A stretch of DNA of 64,000 bases from a virus: IMG/VR virus record IMGVR_UViG_3300043466_003163, positions 1-64,000 of that record, one strand, 5' to 3'. The position numbers and the translations under genes are program-made. Under the pieces are notes generated by a model. It was given only the letters and a program-made list of their open reading frames with translations, did not search any database and was not told the origin of the DNA. Shown here one piece after another: positions 26,034-34,493 of the stretch; the first letter of the stretch is position 1; each line of letters starts with the position of its first letter.

Positions 26034-26934
26034 AATTTTAGTAACAGGTGGAAATGGTTTAGTTGGATCAGAATTTATAGGAGACAAATATTATAAACCC
26101 ACATCAAAAGAGTATAATCTAATCGATAAAGAAGAAACACACCATTTAATGTCTAAAAAGTTTTACGGTGTTATTCATTGTGCCGCTAAAGTAGGTGGAG
26201 TTGGTGCGAATTTGAATTATAAAGGAGATTTCTTTTATGATAATATAATGATGAATACAAATGTTATCAATGGAGCTAGATTATCTGGAGTTAAAAATTT
26301 AGTATGTTTTCTTTCTACATGTATATTTCCTGATAATATTGATTATCCATTAACTGAAAAAAAAATACATCTTGGTCCACCACATTTTTCTAATGATGCC
26401 TACGCCTACGCTAAAAGAATGGCGGATGTTCAAATAAAAGCATATTGGGAACAATATGGTTTGAATTATAAATCGGTAATACCTACAAATATTTATGGAC
26501 CAAATGATAACTATAGTTTAGATAATGGACATGTGATACCTTCATTAATACATAAATGTTATTTAGCTAGAGAAAATAAAACTGACTTTATCGTTTGGGG
26601 TAGTGGTAAACCTTTAAGAGAATTTATTTTTAGTAGGGATGTTGCCAAATTAACCGAATGGGTTTTAGAGAATTATAATGAAAATGAACCTATAATATTA
26701 TCAACCTCAGATGAAATATCTATAAAAGAAATAGTATCTATAATAGTAGAATTAATGAATTTTAAAGGTGATATTATTTTTGATGAATCAAAACCTGATG
26801 GGCAATATAGAAAACCTAGTGATAATTCTAAAATAAAGTCGTATTTACCTAATTTTAGTTTTACACCGTTATATGATGGATTAAAGGAAACTATTGAATA
26901 TTTTGAAAATAATTACGAAATTATTAGAAGATGA
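26023..26934 (+). CDS. fcl: GDP-L-fucose synthase
   Basis: A 303-residue epimerase-reductase that turns GDP-4-keto-6-deoxymannose into GDP-L-fucose with NADPH. KILVTGGNGLVGSEF is the cofactor-binding start. VIHCAAKVGGVGANLNY is the family signature, FLSTCIFPDNIDYPLTE supplies the Ser/Cys active-site region, and YAYAKRMADVQ is the Tyr-x-x-x-Lys pair. TNIYGPNDNYSLDNGHVIPS and WGSGKPLREFIFSRDVA complete the substrate site. The start overlaps the end of gmd, so both enzymes should be made together. Confidence 0.95.
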   Translation: MGNKILVTGGNGLVGSEFIGDKYYKPTSKEYNLIDKEETHHLMSKKFYGVIHCAAKVGGVGANLNYKGDFFYDNIMMNTNVINGARLSGVKNLVCFLSTCIFPDNIDYPLTEKKIHLGPPHFSNDAYAYAKRMADVQIKAYWEQYGLNYKSVIPTNIYGPNDNYSLDNGHVIPSLIHKCYLARENKTDFIVWGSGKPLREFIFSRDVAKLTEWVLENYNENEPIILSTSDEISIKEIVSIIVELMNFKGDIIFDESKPDGQYRKPSDNSKIKSYLPNFSFTPLYDGLKETIEYFENNYEIIRR

Positions 26935-26971
26935 TCTTTAATTTTTCATTATTAATTAATAAATTTAATGT

Positions 26972-27724
26972 ATGAGTAGAAGTAGAAGAAAAAATAAACA
27001 ACTTTCTGAAGAAGAAATTTTAGAAATGGAAGCGTTCCTTAATAGGAATAACATAGAAGAAGAGAAAGTTTTTAAAACAATCTCAATAAATGTAAAATCT
27101 AAAACAGAAAATCAAAAAAAATTAATAGATTCTATACGTAATAATGAGATAACTATTTGTAGTGGTTTACCAGGATCTGGAAAAACATTTTTATCTTGTG
27201 CAGAGGCATTAAGACTTGTTACTACACAAGAAAAATATAAAAGAATCGTTTTAGTTAAATCTATTACACCCTTAAAAAATGAAGAGATTGGGCATCTACC
27301 TGGTGATTTAAAAGAAAAAATGGCACCAATAATGGAATCTTTTACTGACAATATAAGAAAAATAATTGGTAAAAGTAGAATGGAGAAATTAATTGAATTG
27401 GGTGTTATTGAAATTGTCCCTATCGCTTTTGCTAGAGGTAGAAGTATAGACAGTTCAATAATCCTAATTGATGAAGCTCAAAATATTACATTGGATAACA
27501 TTAGAACGCTTATGACTAGAATAGGCGACAATTCCAAAATGGTTATTATGGGGGATGTTAAACAAAAAGATTTACGTAATAAAAAAGAAAGTTCTTTAGA
27601 GATTGTTTTAGAAAAATTTAAGGACGTTGAGGGATTTGGATGTGTTGAATTAAGGAATCCTGAAGATGTTGTTAGAAACCCTATAATAAAAATAATTGAG
27701 GAGATTTTTGAGGGATTAGAATAA
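26972..27724 (+). CDS. phoH: PhoH-like ATPase
   Basis: A 250-residue PhoH-type P-loop ATPase. The N-terminal 50 residues are charged. ITICSGLPGSGKTFLSCAEA is the Walker A region, SSIILIDEAQNI the Walker B, and MVIMGDVKQKD the sensor region. LVKSITPLKNEEIGHLPGDL is the characteristic PhoH segment. Widespread in marine and T4-like phages, it is a predicted RNA-related helicase/ATPase whose role in infection is unsettled. It follows the glycan island with a 37-nt gap. Confidence 0.9.
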   Translation: MSRSRRKNKQLSEEEILEMEAFLNRNNIEEEKVFKTISINVKSKTENQKKLIDSIRNNEITICSGLPGSGKTFLSCAEALRLVTTQEKYKRIVLVKSITPLKNEEIGHLPGDLKEKMAPIMESFTDNIRKIIGKSRMEKLIELGVIEIVPIAFARGRSIDSSIILIDEAQNITLDNIRTLMTRIGDNSKMVIMGDVKQKDLRNKKESSLEIVLEKFKDVEGFGCVELRNPEDVVRNPIIKIIEEIFEGLE

Positions 27725-27741
27725 TAAAAATACATTAAACT

Positions 27742-27909
27742 ATGGAAAAGTTTATTTTAAAGACAAAGAATGGAGAAAAGATAAATATTACAGAACAGGA
27801 AGATTTAGATTTATCCATAGAATTTTTTGCTAAAATGAAAAAAATTAGTAAAAAAGAATTATTAAAAATTTATATCGTAGAAAAATATGAAAATAGGAAT
27901 ATCGATTGA
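27742..27909 (+). CDS. Very small hypothetical protein
   Basis: A 55-residue reading frame from ATG at 27742 to TGA at 27907-27909 that fills the gap after phoH. It reads MEKFILKTKNGEKINITEQE, then a helix rich in Lys/Leu (ISKKELLKIYIVEKYEN). It overlaps the next gene by 23 nt, and codon use looks like that of its neighbours. No family is recognised. Confidence 0.55.
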   Translation: MEKFILKTKNGEKINITEQEDLDLSIEFFAKMKKISKKELLKIYIVEKYENRNID

Positions 27910-28504
27910 TGGTGTTATTAGAGATTTTATAACAAAATTTGAATCTGTTTATGATAAATATCATCCGTTAGAAACTGAAGGGGGTGAAGAACCCCAAAAA
28001 AGAGAAATAAATAATTTAAATCTTTTAGAACATTTTGTTTTTACTGGTGGTACTGACGAATTAAATAAATTTCTTTATGTTGATGCGTCTTTAGAAATAT
28101 TTGGACATGCTGGAGAAACAAAATTAAATTCTGTAGAACATTTAAATCAATTACATAACATTATTGAGGATATGGGTCATACCCCAATAGTTATAAGTAA
28201 AGAATTAAATAATAGTAAACCTGCGACTTTATTCTTTTTATCTAAATTATCGTCCAAAGTTAATAATATAATATTTGTGAGAGATAATGAAAAGAAATGG
28301 GAACATGTCGATGTATTAATAACTGCAAATCCTGAATCTTTAGATAAAAAACCTGATGGTAAAATTTCTATTAAAGTTATTAATCATTATAATAAAGATT
28401 GTTCATCCGATTATACCATAATTGATTTAAAAGAGTTATTGGATGATAAAAAACTATTGGAAAAAATATTAAATACGGAAACTATAGAATTTGAGGATAT
28501 ATAA
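27887..28504 (+). CDS. HAD-like protein with altered nucleophile position
   Basis: A 205-residue protein. The N-terminus KIGISIDGVIRDFITKFESV resembles HAD-superfamily 5'-nucleotidase/phosphatase motif I (DxDGV), but the nucleophile position is Ser rather than Asp. HTPIVISKELNNSKPATLFFL fits motif II/III and NNIIFVRDNEKKW and HVDVLITANPESL fit the strand order that ends the HAD core. As the first Asp is lost, hydrolase activity is doubtful. A binding role or a misread of the fold are both possible. Confidence 0.5.
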   Translation: MKIGISIDGVIRDFITKFESVYDKYHPLETEGGEEPQKREINNLNLLEHFVFTGGTDELNKFLYVDASLEIFGHAGETKLNSVEHLNQLHNIIEDMGHTPIVISKELNNSKPATLFFLSKLSSKVNNIIFVRDNEKKWEHVDVLITANPESLDKKPDGKISIKVINHYNKDCSSDYTIIDLKELLDDKKLLEKILNTETIEFEDI

Positions 28505-28549
28505 TCTTTACTTATTCTTAAAATTAAATAAAATAATAAATAAAAGCTT

Positions 28550-28870
28550 ATGGATAATTTACTTTTAGAAATTGGTGGTAAAGAATTATATTTTGATATT
28601 GATAGACTTTCAGATGTAGTTAAGATAGAATCTAAAATTACCCCTAACCAACCCTTAACTGATTCAGAAGGTGAGGAAATTATGGACGAATCTTTATTAC
28701 AGATAGATATAACTAAATACGAAATGTATAGAGAAATGATATCAACTATTTTAAATTATAATGAAGAAATAGATGATAAATTAGGTTTTGTTGGTTTAAA
28801 TAAGACTAACGTACCTTTTAAAATAGCTTATAATACTTTACTTATGAAAGGTATTATTAAGGAATTATAA
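28550..28870 (+). CDS. Small acidic hypothetical protein
   Basis: A 106-residue acidic protein (MDNLLLEIGGKELYFDIDRL) ending in a helical segment (GFVGLNKTNVPFKIAYNTLL). No family is recognised. It lies between the HAD-like gene and a glycosyltransferase, all plus-strand. Single-domain, no membrane segment. Confidence 0.6.
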   Translation: MDNLLLEIGGKELYFDIDRLSDVVKIESKITPNQPLTDSEGEEIMDESLLQIDITKYEMYREMISTILNYNEEIDDKLGFVGLNKTNVPFKIAYNTLLMKGIIKEL

Positions 28871-28891
28871 TAATAAAATAAAAAAACTATT

Positions 28892-30007
28892 ATGAGTGAA
28901 CAATTAGAAAGAATTAAAGAGTCTATTGAAAAAATTAAAAACAAAGATTTTGGAATTTATTTTTTTACTATTGATACTAAAGGTAACCCAACCGCAGGTG
29001 TCGCAACAATTTATGAACATGTTAAAAAATTAAGAGAGTTAGGGTATAACGCTCAAATTTTACATGATAAAGACGATTACAAACTACGTGAAGATGAAAA
29101 TGGTATGGGTATTGCGGAATGGTTAGGTGAGGAATACGCAAATTTACCACACGTATCTATAGAATCGCAAAAACTACAAGTAAGTGCCTCTGATTTTGTA
29201 GTAATACCTGAAGCGTTTGCTAGTATTATGAAACAAACTGTTAATTTCCCTTGTAAAAGAATTGTATTTTTACAATCTTACGAATACATTTTTGAAATGT
29301 TAGAAATTGGTGAGGGTTGGGAGCAGTTTGGTATTAGAGATGTTATCACCACAAATGAAAATCTTAGTAAGTATGTAAACTCATTGTTTAGAGGTTTATC
29401 TACTGATGTTATACCTGTAGGGATTCCTTCCTATTTTGAGTATGATGGAAAACCAAAAATACCTACGGTATCTTTATCTGCTAGAGATAAAAGAGAATTG
29501 CTTAAAATAGTGAAAATATTTTACCAAAAATACCCACACTATAGATTTATCACTTTTAGAGATATGTCAGGATTACCTAGAAAACTATTTGCTAAAGATT
29601 TGAGTAAGTCTTTTTTAAGTGTTTGGATAGATGAATTATCTAGTTTTGGTACATTTCCATTAGAATCGATTAAAGTTAATACACCAGTTATTGGTAAAAT
29701 ACCTAGAATGGTTCCTGAATGGATGGGTACGGTTGATGAAACTGGTAACCTTATTTTAAATGATAATGGTGTTTGGACTGCCAATTTAAATGCAATTCCT
29801 GATATTATTGCAACTATGGTAGGTTTGTATTTAGAAGATGCATTACCTAAAAATATTTTAGATGGAATGGTAGAGTGGAAAGATAAATATTCTACTGAAG
29901 AATCAGATAAAATTTTGTCAGAAGTTTATGATAATATCTTTAAACGAAGAATTGTTGAATTAGAAGTTAGTTACCAACAATTATCTACTAAACAAGAAAT
30001 CGTATAA
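28892..30007 (+). CDS. Glycosyltransferase, GT-B type
   Basis: A 371-residue protein with GT-B characteristics. GIYFFTIDTKGNPTAGVATI and LRELGYNAQILHDKDDY form the N-terminal sugar-acceptor domain, and DFVVIPEAFASIMKQT, RIVFLQSYEYIFEML and DVIPVGIPSYF lead into the donor domain. LSVWIDELSSFGTFPLESIKV contains the E-rich donor motif of GT4 (E-x-F-G-x-x-x-x-E). It is about 2 kb outside the main island but probably belongs to the same pathway. Confidence 0.7.
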   Translation: MSEQLERIKESIEKIKNKDFGIYFFTIDTKGNPTAGVATIYEHVKKLRELGYNAQILHDKDDYKLREDENGMGIAEWLGEEYANLPHVSIESQKLQVSASDFVVIPEAFASIMKQTVNFPCKRIVFLQSYEYIFEMLEIGEGWEQFGIRDVITTNENLSKYVNSLFRGLSTDVIPVGIPSYFEYDGKPKIPTVSLSARDKRELLKIVKIFYQKYPHYRFITFRDMSGLPRKLFAKDLSKSFLSVWIDELSSFGTFPLESIKVNTPVIGKIPRMVPEWMGTVDETGNLILNDNGVWTANLNAIPDIIATMVGLYLEDALPKNILDGMVEWKDKYSTEESDKILSEVYDNIFKRRIVELEVSYQQLSTKQEIV

Positions 30008-30029
30008 TAATTTTTAAATTTAAATTAAG

Positions 30030-30168
30030 ATGTCTAAGATTCAAAGTGCCACATATTACGTAGGTAACGCTAGAAAAAAAAGAAAAGGTGTTCATGCAAA
30101 GACTAAAACTAGTAAAACTAAATCGAGTAAACTCTATAAGAAAAAATATAGAGGACAAGGTAAATAAT
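30030..30168 (+). pseudogene. Small basic phage protein interrupted by a +1 frameshift
   Basis: From the ATG at 30030 the frame reads MSKIQSATYYVGNARKKRKG, then VHAKTKTSKTK, and stops early at 30129-30131. Removing one A from the AAAA run at 30120-30123 joins it to SSKLYKKKYRGQGK ending in TAA at 30166-30168, giving an intact 45-residue lysine-rich protein. The resulting C-terminus is like that of small basic proteins common in large myoviruses, from memory of the family. The break may be a sequencing error in a homopolymer, a real mutation or a recoding site. Confidence 0.55.
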
Positions 30169-30194
30169 AACATAAAAAATAATTAAAATTAAAT

Positions 30195-30971
30195 ATGAAT
30201 AGTATTTCATTAATAGTACCAGTACATAAATTAGAAAAAGAATTTTTAGATAGTTGTATATTGAGTATTAAAAATCAAAAAGAAAAGCCTGATGAGGTTT
30301 TATTTGTAACAACAAAAGATGAAGAAATTACATCTTTTTTAACTGATTATGATTTTGGTGATTTAAAAGACGTTGTTAAAGTTATTACAAATGACGGAGA
30401 TGATTACGGGTTTCAATCACAAATTAATTATGGTGTTAAATCATCAACGTCAACATACTTTACATTTTTAGAATATGATGATCAATTATCACCAATATGG
30501 ATTAAAAATGCTAAAGAGTATATTCATCATTATCCAGAAGTTGGGGTATTTTTACCTATTATTTATGAAACTGATGAAAATGGTAATTTTATTTCATTCA
30601 CAAATGAAAGTGTTTGGGCAAAAGATTTTACTGAAGAATCAGGTTATTTAGATAATAATGCGCTACAAAGAGTTCAAAACTTTAATTTTGATGGTATGGT
30701 TGTAAAAAAATCTGATTTTGAGGAATATGGTAAACTTAAAAGTAATATAAAATTGACTTTCACATATGAATTTTTATTAAGAATGACTTATTTTTCTGTA
30801 CCTGTTATGGTAATCCCTAGATTAGGGTATAAGCATTTAAACAATAGAGAGGGATCTTTATTTGTAGAGTATAAAAATACTATTGATGTATTAGAAAGTA
30901 AATTTTGGGTAAATAAAGCCAAAAAAGAATATTTCTTCAAAGAAGATAGAGAAATAACATATGAAGTATAA
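30195..30971 (+). CDS. Glycosyltransferase family 2
   Basis: A 258-residue GT2 protein. ISLIVPVHKLEKEFLDSCIL is the start of the domain, then PDEVLFVTTKDEEI, FQSQINYGVKSSTSTYFTFL and LEYDDQLSPIWIKNA with the D-D metal site (EYDD). VVKKSDFEEYGKL and FTYEFLLRMTYFSVPVMVI correspond to the acceptor and catalytic-base region. It is the last sugar gene before the sigma factor, with 8 nt between them. Confidence 0.8.
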   Translation: MNSISLIVPVHKLEKEFLDSCILSIKNQKEKPDEVLFVTTKDEEITSFLTDYDFGDLKDVVKVITNDGDDYGFQSQINYGVKSSTSTYFTFLEYDDQLSPIWIKNAKEYIHHYPEVGVFLPIIYETDENGNFISFTNESVWAKDFTEESGYLDNNALQRVQNFNFDGMVVKKSDFEEYGKLKSNIKLTFTYEFLLRMTYFSVPVMVIPRLGYKHLNNREGSLFVEYKNTIDVLESKFWVNKAKKEYFFKEDREITYEV

Positions 30972-30979
30972 ATTTGTTT

Positions 30980-31714
30980 ATGTCAGAAGAACCTAAAAAA
31001 AGGGGTCGGAAGAGAACAAAGAATTTATATTTTGGTCCAGAACAGGAAGAAGCAGTAGTTAATTTTTTAACAAGTGAATCGTATAGTGAAAGAAATAAAA
31101 TTTACAATGAGCATCTAAAAGGCCCAATTGATAAGATGGTTGAGTCCATCATAAGGCGTTATAAATTATATAGAAAAGAATATGAGTATGAGGACGTACA
31201 TTCTGATACTCTTTCTTTTTTGATAACTAAAATGCATAATTTTAAACCCGATAAGAATAAAAAAGCTTATTCTTATTTCGGTACAATATGTAAACATTAT
31301 CTTTTAGGACAATTAATAAAAGATGATAAAAAATTAAAATCTGATGTGTCATACGAAGATGTTTACAACACAGTAGAAACTATGGAGGATTTAACCTATA
31401 CCATAGATGATGATAAGTTGCAGTTAGATATTTTTATTGAGGAAATTTCTGCAAGTATTAAGGCAGAAATGAAATATAATAAATTATCGGATACTGAATC
31501 TAAAGTTGGGTCCGCATTAACAACTATTTTAGATAATTGGGAGACTATATTTGAACAAATAGAAAGTGGTAATAAATACAATAAAAATTTAATACTTTCT
31601 TATATCAGAGAAATATCTGATTTATCAACCAAAGACATCAGAATAGGTATGAGAAGATTTAAAAAGATATATGTTTTTATGAAGAATGATAAATTAGAAG
31701 ATGATTCTATATAA
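30980..31714 (+). CDS. Late sigma factor, T4 gp55-like
   Basis: A 244-residue protein from the ATG at 30980 (MSEEPKKRGRKR); an upstream TTG is less likely. NLYFGPEQEEAVVNFLTSES is followed by IDKMVESIIRRYKLYRKEYE, DVHSDTLSFLITKMHNF and KKAYSYFGTICKHYLLGQL. These match sigma region 2 of T4-type late sigma factors (core-binding and promoter-melting part), as in gp55. It would direct host RNA polymerase to phage late promoters, most likely the ATATTTAT family here. Its C-terminal half is divergent and acidic. Confidence 0.8.
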   Translation: MSEEPKKRGRKRTKNLYFGPEQEEAVVNFLTSESYSERNKIYNEHLKGPIDKMVESIIRRYKLYRKEYEYEDVHSDTLSFLITKMHNFKPDKNKKAYSYFGTICKHYLLGQLIKDDKKLKSDVSYEDVYNTVETMEDLTYTIDDDKLQLDIFIEEISASIKAEMKYNKLSDTESKVGSALTTILDNWETIFEQIESGNKYNKNLILSYIREISDLSTKDIRIGMRRFKKIYVFMKNDKLEDDSI

Positions 31715-31728
31715 AAAACTAATATCAG

Positions 31729-31736
31729 ATATTTAT
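31729..31736 (+). promoter_or_regulatory. Candidate phage late promoter octamer
   Basis: ATATTTAT followed by AGAAAAAGA, 14 nt before the ATG at 31751. It begins the plus-strand tail block just after the sigma gene. Confidence 0.55.
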
Positions 31737-31750
31737 AGAAAAAGATTAAT

Positions 31751-32134
31751 ATGAGTAGACCGAAAAAAACTAAGATCAATTTAGATAAAAATAGTTTACA
31801 AGAATTAATGCAAGAAATCTATAATGATTGCACTAATATAATGAGTAGTGCTAGAAGAGAATTAACTGAAAGAAAACATAGGGTAGATATTGAAGATATC
31901 AATGATGAATATCAAATAGGTAAAGTAAACAATGAGACACTAAAAATTATTGAGACTACTATTGATAAAAAAATTGCCTTAGCAAAATTACAATCACAAA
32001 TTTTAGGTAACAATTCAAACGATAACGAACAAACTTCATCTAATGGGGGTATTACTGAAGATGATAAAAATATTCTTAGGGAGTTATTTAAAGAGAAGGC
32101 TATAACTAAAAATACTGAATACGATGTAGATTGA
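31751..32134 (+). CDS. Hypothetical protein at head of tail operon
   Basis: A 127-residue protein, basic at the N-terminus (MSRPKKTKINLDKN) and helical through the middle (LQELMQEIYNDCTNIMSSAR, then IDKKIALAKLQSQIL), with an acidic C-terminus. It is followed after 1 nt by the large structural gene. No family is recognised. By position and promoter it is a late protein, perhaps a small tail or neck component. Confidence 0.6.
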   Translation: MSRPKKTKINLDKNSLQELMQEIYNDCTNIMSSARRELTERKHRVDIEDINDEYQIGKVNNETLKIIETTIDKKIALAKLQSQILGNNSNDNEQTSSNGGITEDDKNILRELFKEKAITKNTEYDVD

Positions 32135-32135
32135 T

Positions 32136-33842
32136 ATGAATGAAAAATTTAGAAATGTTGTTTGTGAACCTAAAGATGTTATTGGTGATATTAAAAGACA
32201 GATACTTGAATTAATATCACTAAATCAAACTATTTGTAATAATCTACCTGATTTATCAATCCCCAATATAATACCTGAAGTACCTGATCTTAATATAAGT
32301 CAAAGAATTATTGATTTATTAAATGATATATTGGCAACAGTTTCAGGAATCAATGTTGATGAGATGAGGATGCAATTAATTAATTGGTTAGTTGAGCAAC
32401 TAAGACCCCTTTCTGAAGATTTATCGTTAACTCTAATAGATAAAATTAAATGTTGTTATGCATGTAAAATAAGTCCTAAAATACCTAATTGGTTATTTGT
32501 TACTGATCCGTCAACAATAGTATTTGATTCTAATGGCGTTCCTGTACCTAACTCTGGTAGTCCAGGTATTGGAATAAATATAGAAATTAACAAGATTGAT
32601 TTAAGTTGTTTATTTGCGGTTGAACCTAATAGTAGTGTAGGTAAATTATTTTATGACGGTAACTCAAATGAAGATATAAACGCATTTTTATGGGATGTAA
32701 TACAAGAAAATGGTAATCCATTGATATGGAAAGACCCAATTTCAGGTAAAGAAATTGCTGAAATAAGATATTTAGAAAATAGTTCTACCGCTTTCGTTAA
32801 GAGTGATGGTACAGTAAATTATCAAAACATAGAATCGAGACCTAGAGTTTTTAATGTAAGGATAGTTAATCAAACTTACCAAAATAAAACTCTAATTAAT
32901 TTTTTAATTGATTACTTTAATAGTCAAAATCCATTATTTAATCCTGAAAAAGTGGTACCAAATGTTATAGATTTAATTTATGGTTCTTTAACTAATAAGG
33001 TTAAATTACCAGATGAGTGTTTGAATAAAGTTGTTGAACTAGAAAAATCTATTGAGGATTATGTAGATAAAGGTGTAGACAATCCTGAAGTTACTTTAGA
33101 TGATAGTTTTTATACTTTTACTTCTGCCCAATTAGCTAATATAAAACAAACAGTCAATGAAAAAAAATTAGGAGTAAAACAATTCCAAAAATGTTGTAGT
33201 AAACAAACTAGTAGTATTTCATTTGAGACTTTAGATACTATAGATAAAGAAATAAAAAATTCATCTAATTTAGAACAAAAAATACAGACTTATACTAAAG
33301 CGTTAGATACTTTAATTTCTGAATCAGTTGCGGGTGTAAAAAATTTAGAAAAAAATAATGCAACATCTGAATTTTTAGCAAACTTTATCAGTTCATTACA
33401 AATTGCATTAACTAAAATAGTTTTAACACCTAAAAATCTTTTAATGTTAAATATTTTTTATTATTTAGTTAATTCTAAACCAGTCGAAAAAGTTAGGATT
33501 AAAGAAATATTGAGGGAATATGAATGTATTATAAGTGCAATTATTGCCGATTTGATAAGGAAAATTGTTTACGAATTTTTATTACCTATGATTTTAAAAG
33601 CATTAAAAGAAATTATTTTATGTGCAGTTAGAAAAAAAATTAAAGAAATTAATATAAATTATTTAAAAACTAAAAGAAGTCTATTACCTCCATTTGTTAC
33701 TGATACTGCAAATGCGATAGAAGGACTTTTAGGTAAGGCGGAAAATACTGTAGATAAGGCTAGAGGATTTACAGATAAAATAAATTTAGATTCATTGAAT
33801 AATGTTAATCTATTTAATAATAAAGGAAGATTTTGTGATTAA
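32136..33842 (+). CDS. Large tail/baseplate protein, unassigned
   Basis: A 568-residue protein with helical N-terminal segments (VIGDIKRQILELISLNQTIC, then IIDLLNDILATVSGIN) and a Cys-containing stretch (DKIKCCYACKISPKIPNW). A strand-rich centre with Gly/Asn/Pro loops follows. A C-terminal hydrophobic-helical part (LLMLNIFYYLVNSKPVEKV, then IIADLIRKIVYEFLLPMIL) contains amphipathic segments. It is embedded between late tail genes and precedes a one-membrane-helix protein by 2 nt. Structural role inferred from the position; no family recognised. Confidence 0.6.
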   Translation: MNEKFRNVVCEPKDVIGDIKRQILELISLNQTICNNLPDLSIPNIIPEVPDLNISQRIIDLLNDILATVSGINVDEMRMQLINWLVEQLRPLSEDLSLTLIDKIKCCYACKISPKIPNWLFVTDPSTIVFDSNGVPVPNSGSPGIGINIEINKIDLSCLFAVEPNSSVGKLFYDGNSNEDINAFLWDVIQENGNPLIWKDPISGKEIAEIRYLENSSTAFVKSDGTVNYQNIESRPRVFNVRIVNQTYQNKTLINFLIDYFNSQNPLFNPEKVVPNVIDLIYGSLTNKVKLPDECLNKVVELEKSIEDYVDKGVDNPEVTLDDSFYTFTSAQLANIKQTVNEKKLGVKQFQKCCSKQTSSISFETLDTIDKEIKNSSNLEQKIQTYTKALDTLISESVAGVKNLEKNNATSEFLANFISSLQIALTKIVLTPKNLLMLNIFYYLVNSKPVEKVRIKEILREYECIISAIIADLIRKIVYEFLLPMILKALKEIILCAVRKKIKEININYLKTKRSLLPPFVTDTANAIEGLLGKAENTVDKARGFTDKINLDSLNNVNLFNNKGRFCD

Positions 33843-33844
33843 TT

Positions 33845-34291
33845 ATGGCTAGTGGATGTGAATCAAATGATAGAAACGATATCTATAAAAATATAGGTAT
33901 TGCTGGTGCACTCGTAACAATTGCTTTGTTACTTAAAAATGCGTTTAAAACACCTAAGAAAAAACCATTCGTCTCTAAGGAAGAAATTTTAATTGGTACT
34001 AAAACTAGAGAAGGTCTTAGTGCAATTAGAATGGCATCTAAAATTATTGAAAGGAAAAAGGAATTAGGTATCCCAACAACACCGTTAGAAAGTGGTGGAG
34101 TTAATTTAGATTTACAGATGGAGGTAGTTAGGTGTGAAACTATTATTGATGAATTTTTAACTCACGCTAGAGTAGAATCTGCATTCCCTCCTGGTGTTCC
34201 TATAACTGCAACTGGTGGTAATGCTGGTGGACCAATAGTTGTTCAAGGTGCAACAACAAATTCAGTTAAGGTTGATGGTATTGTAACATAA
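33845..34291 (+). CDS. Small protein with N-terminal hydrophobic helix
   Basis: A 148-residue protein. GIAGALVTIALLLKNAF (about residues 17-33) is a single hydrophobic helix, followed by a basic turn (KTPKKKPFVSKEEILIG) and a helical middle (LSAIRMASKIIERKKELG). The C-terminus is Gly/Thr/Val-rich (AFPPGVPITATGGNAGG). It could be a tail component with a membrane-active helix. No family is recognised. Confidence 0.6.
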   Translation: MASGCESNDRNDIYKNIGIAGALVTIALLLKNAFKTPKKKPFVSKEEILIGTKTREGLSAIRMASKIIERKKELGIPTTPLESGGVNLDLQMEVVRCETIIDEFLTHARVESAFPPGVPITATGGNAGGPIVVQGATTNSVKVDGIVT

Positions 34292-34301
34292 TGTTAGTTT
34301 T

Positions 34302-34493
34302 ATGAGTGATAATAAAATAAATTGGGATAATTTGAGTAATGCTTCTATAAAAATGAATTTAGAATCATTAATGCATGAACAAATATCTTTAAGAGAAAAA
34401 ATAATCAAATTATCAGAAAAATTAGAATCTATAGAGAAAGAATATTTTTATGGTAATAAAGTTTTAATTAAAAGATATAAAGGTGAAGAATGA
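34302..34493 (+). CDS. Small coiled-coil protein
   Basis: A 63-residue protein that is mostly heptad-like helix (SLMHEQISLREKIIKLSEKL, then ESIEKEYFYGNKV). It overlaps the start of the baseplate gene by 4 nt. It may serve as a chaperone or spacer for the following gene product. No family is recognised. Confidence 0.6.
   Translation: MSDNKINWDNLSNASIKMNLESLMHEQISLREKIIKLSEKLESIEKEYFYGNKVLIKRYKGEE

Noticed and set aside
11504-26934. DNA base glycosylation as in T4
   Set aside because: No T4-type alpha or beta DNA glucosyltransferase pattern is seen, the thymidylate synthase keeps the Asn of dUMP-specific enzymes, and the transferase families present (GT10, GT11, GT25, FkbM) belong to polysaccharide and glycoprotein pathways.
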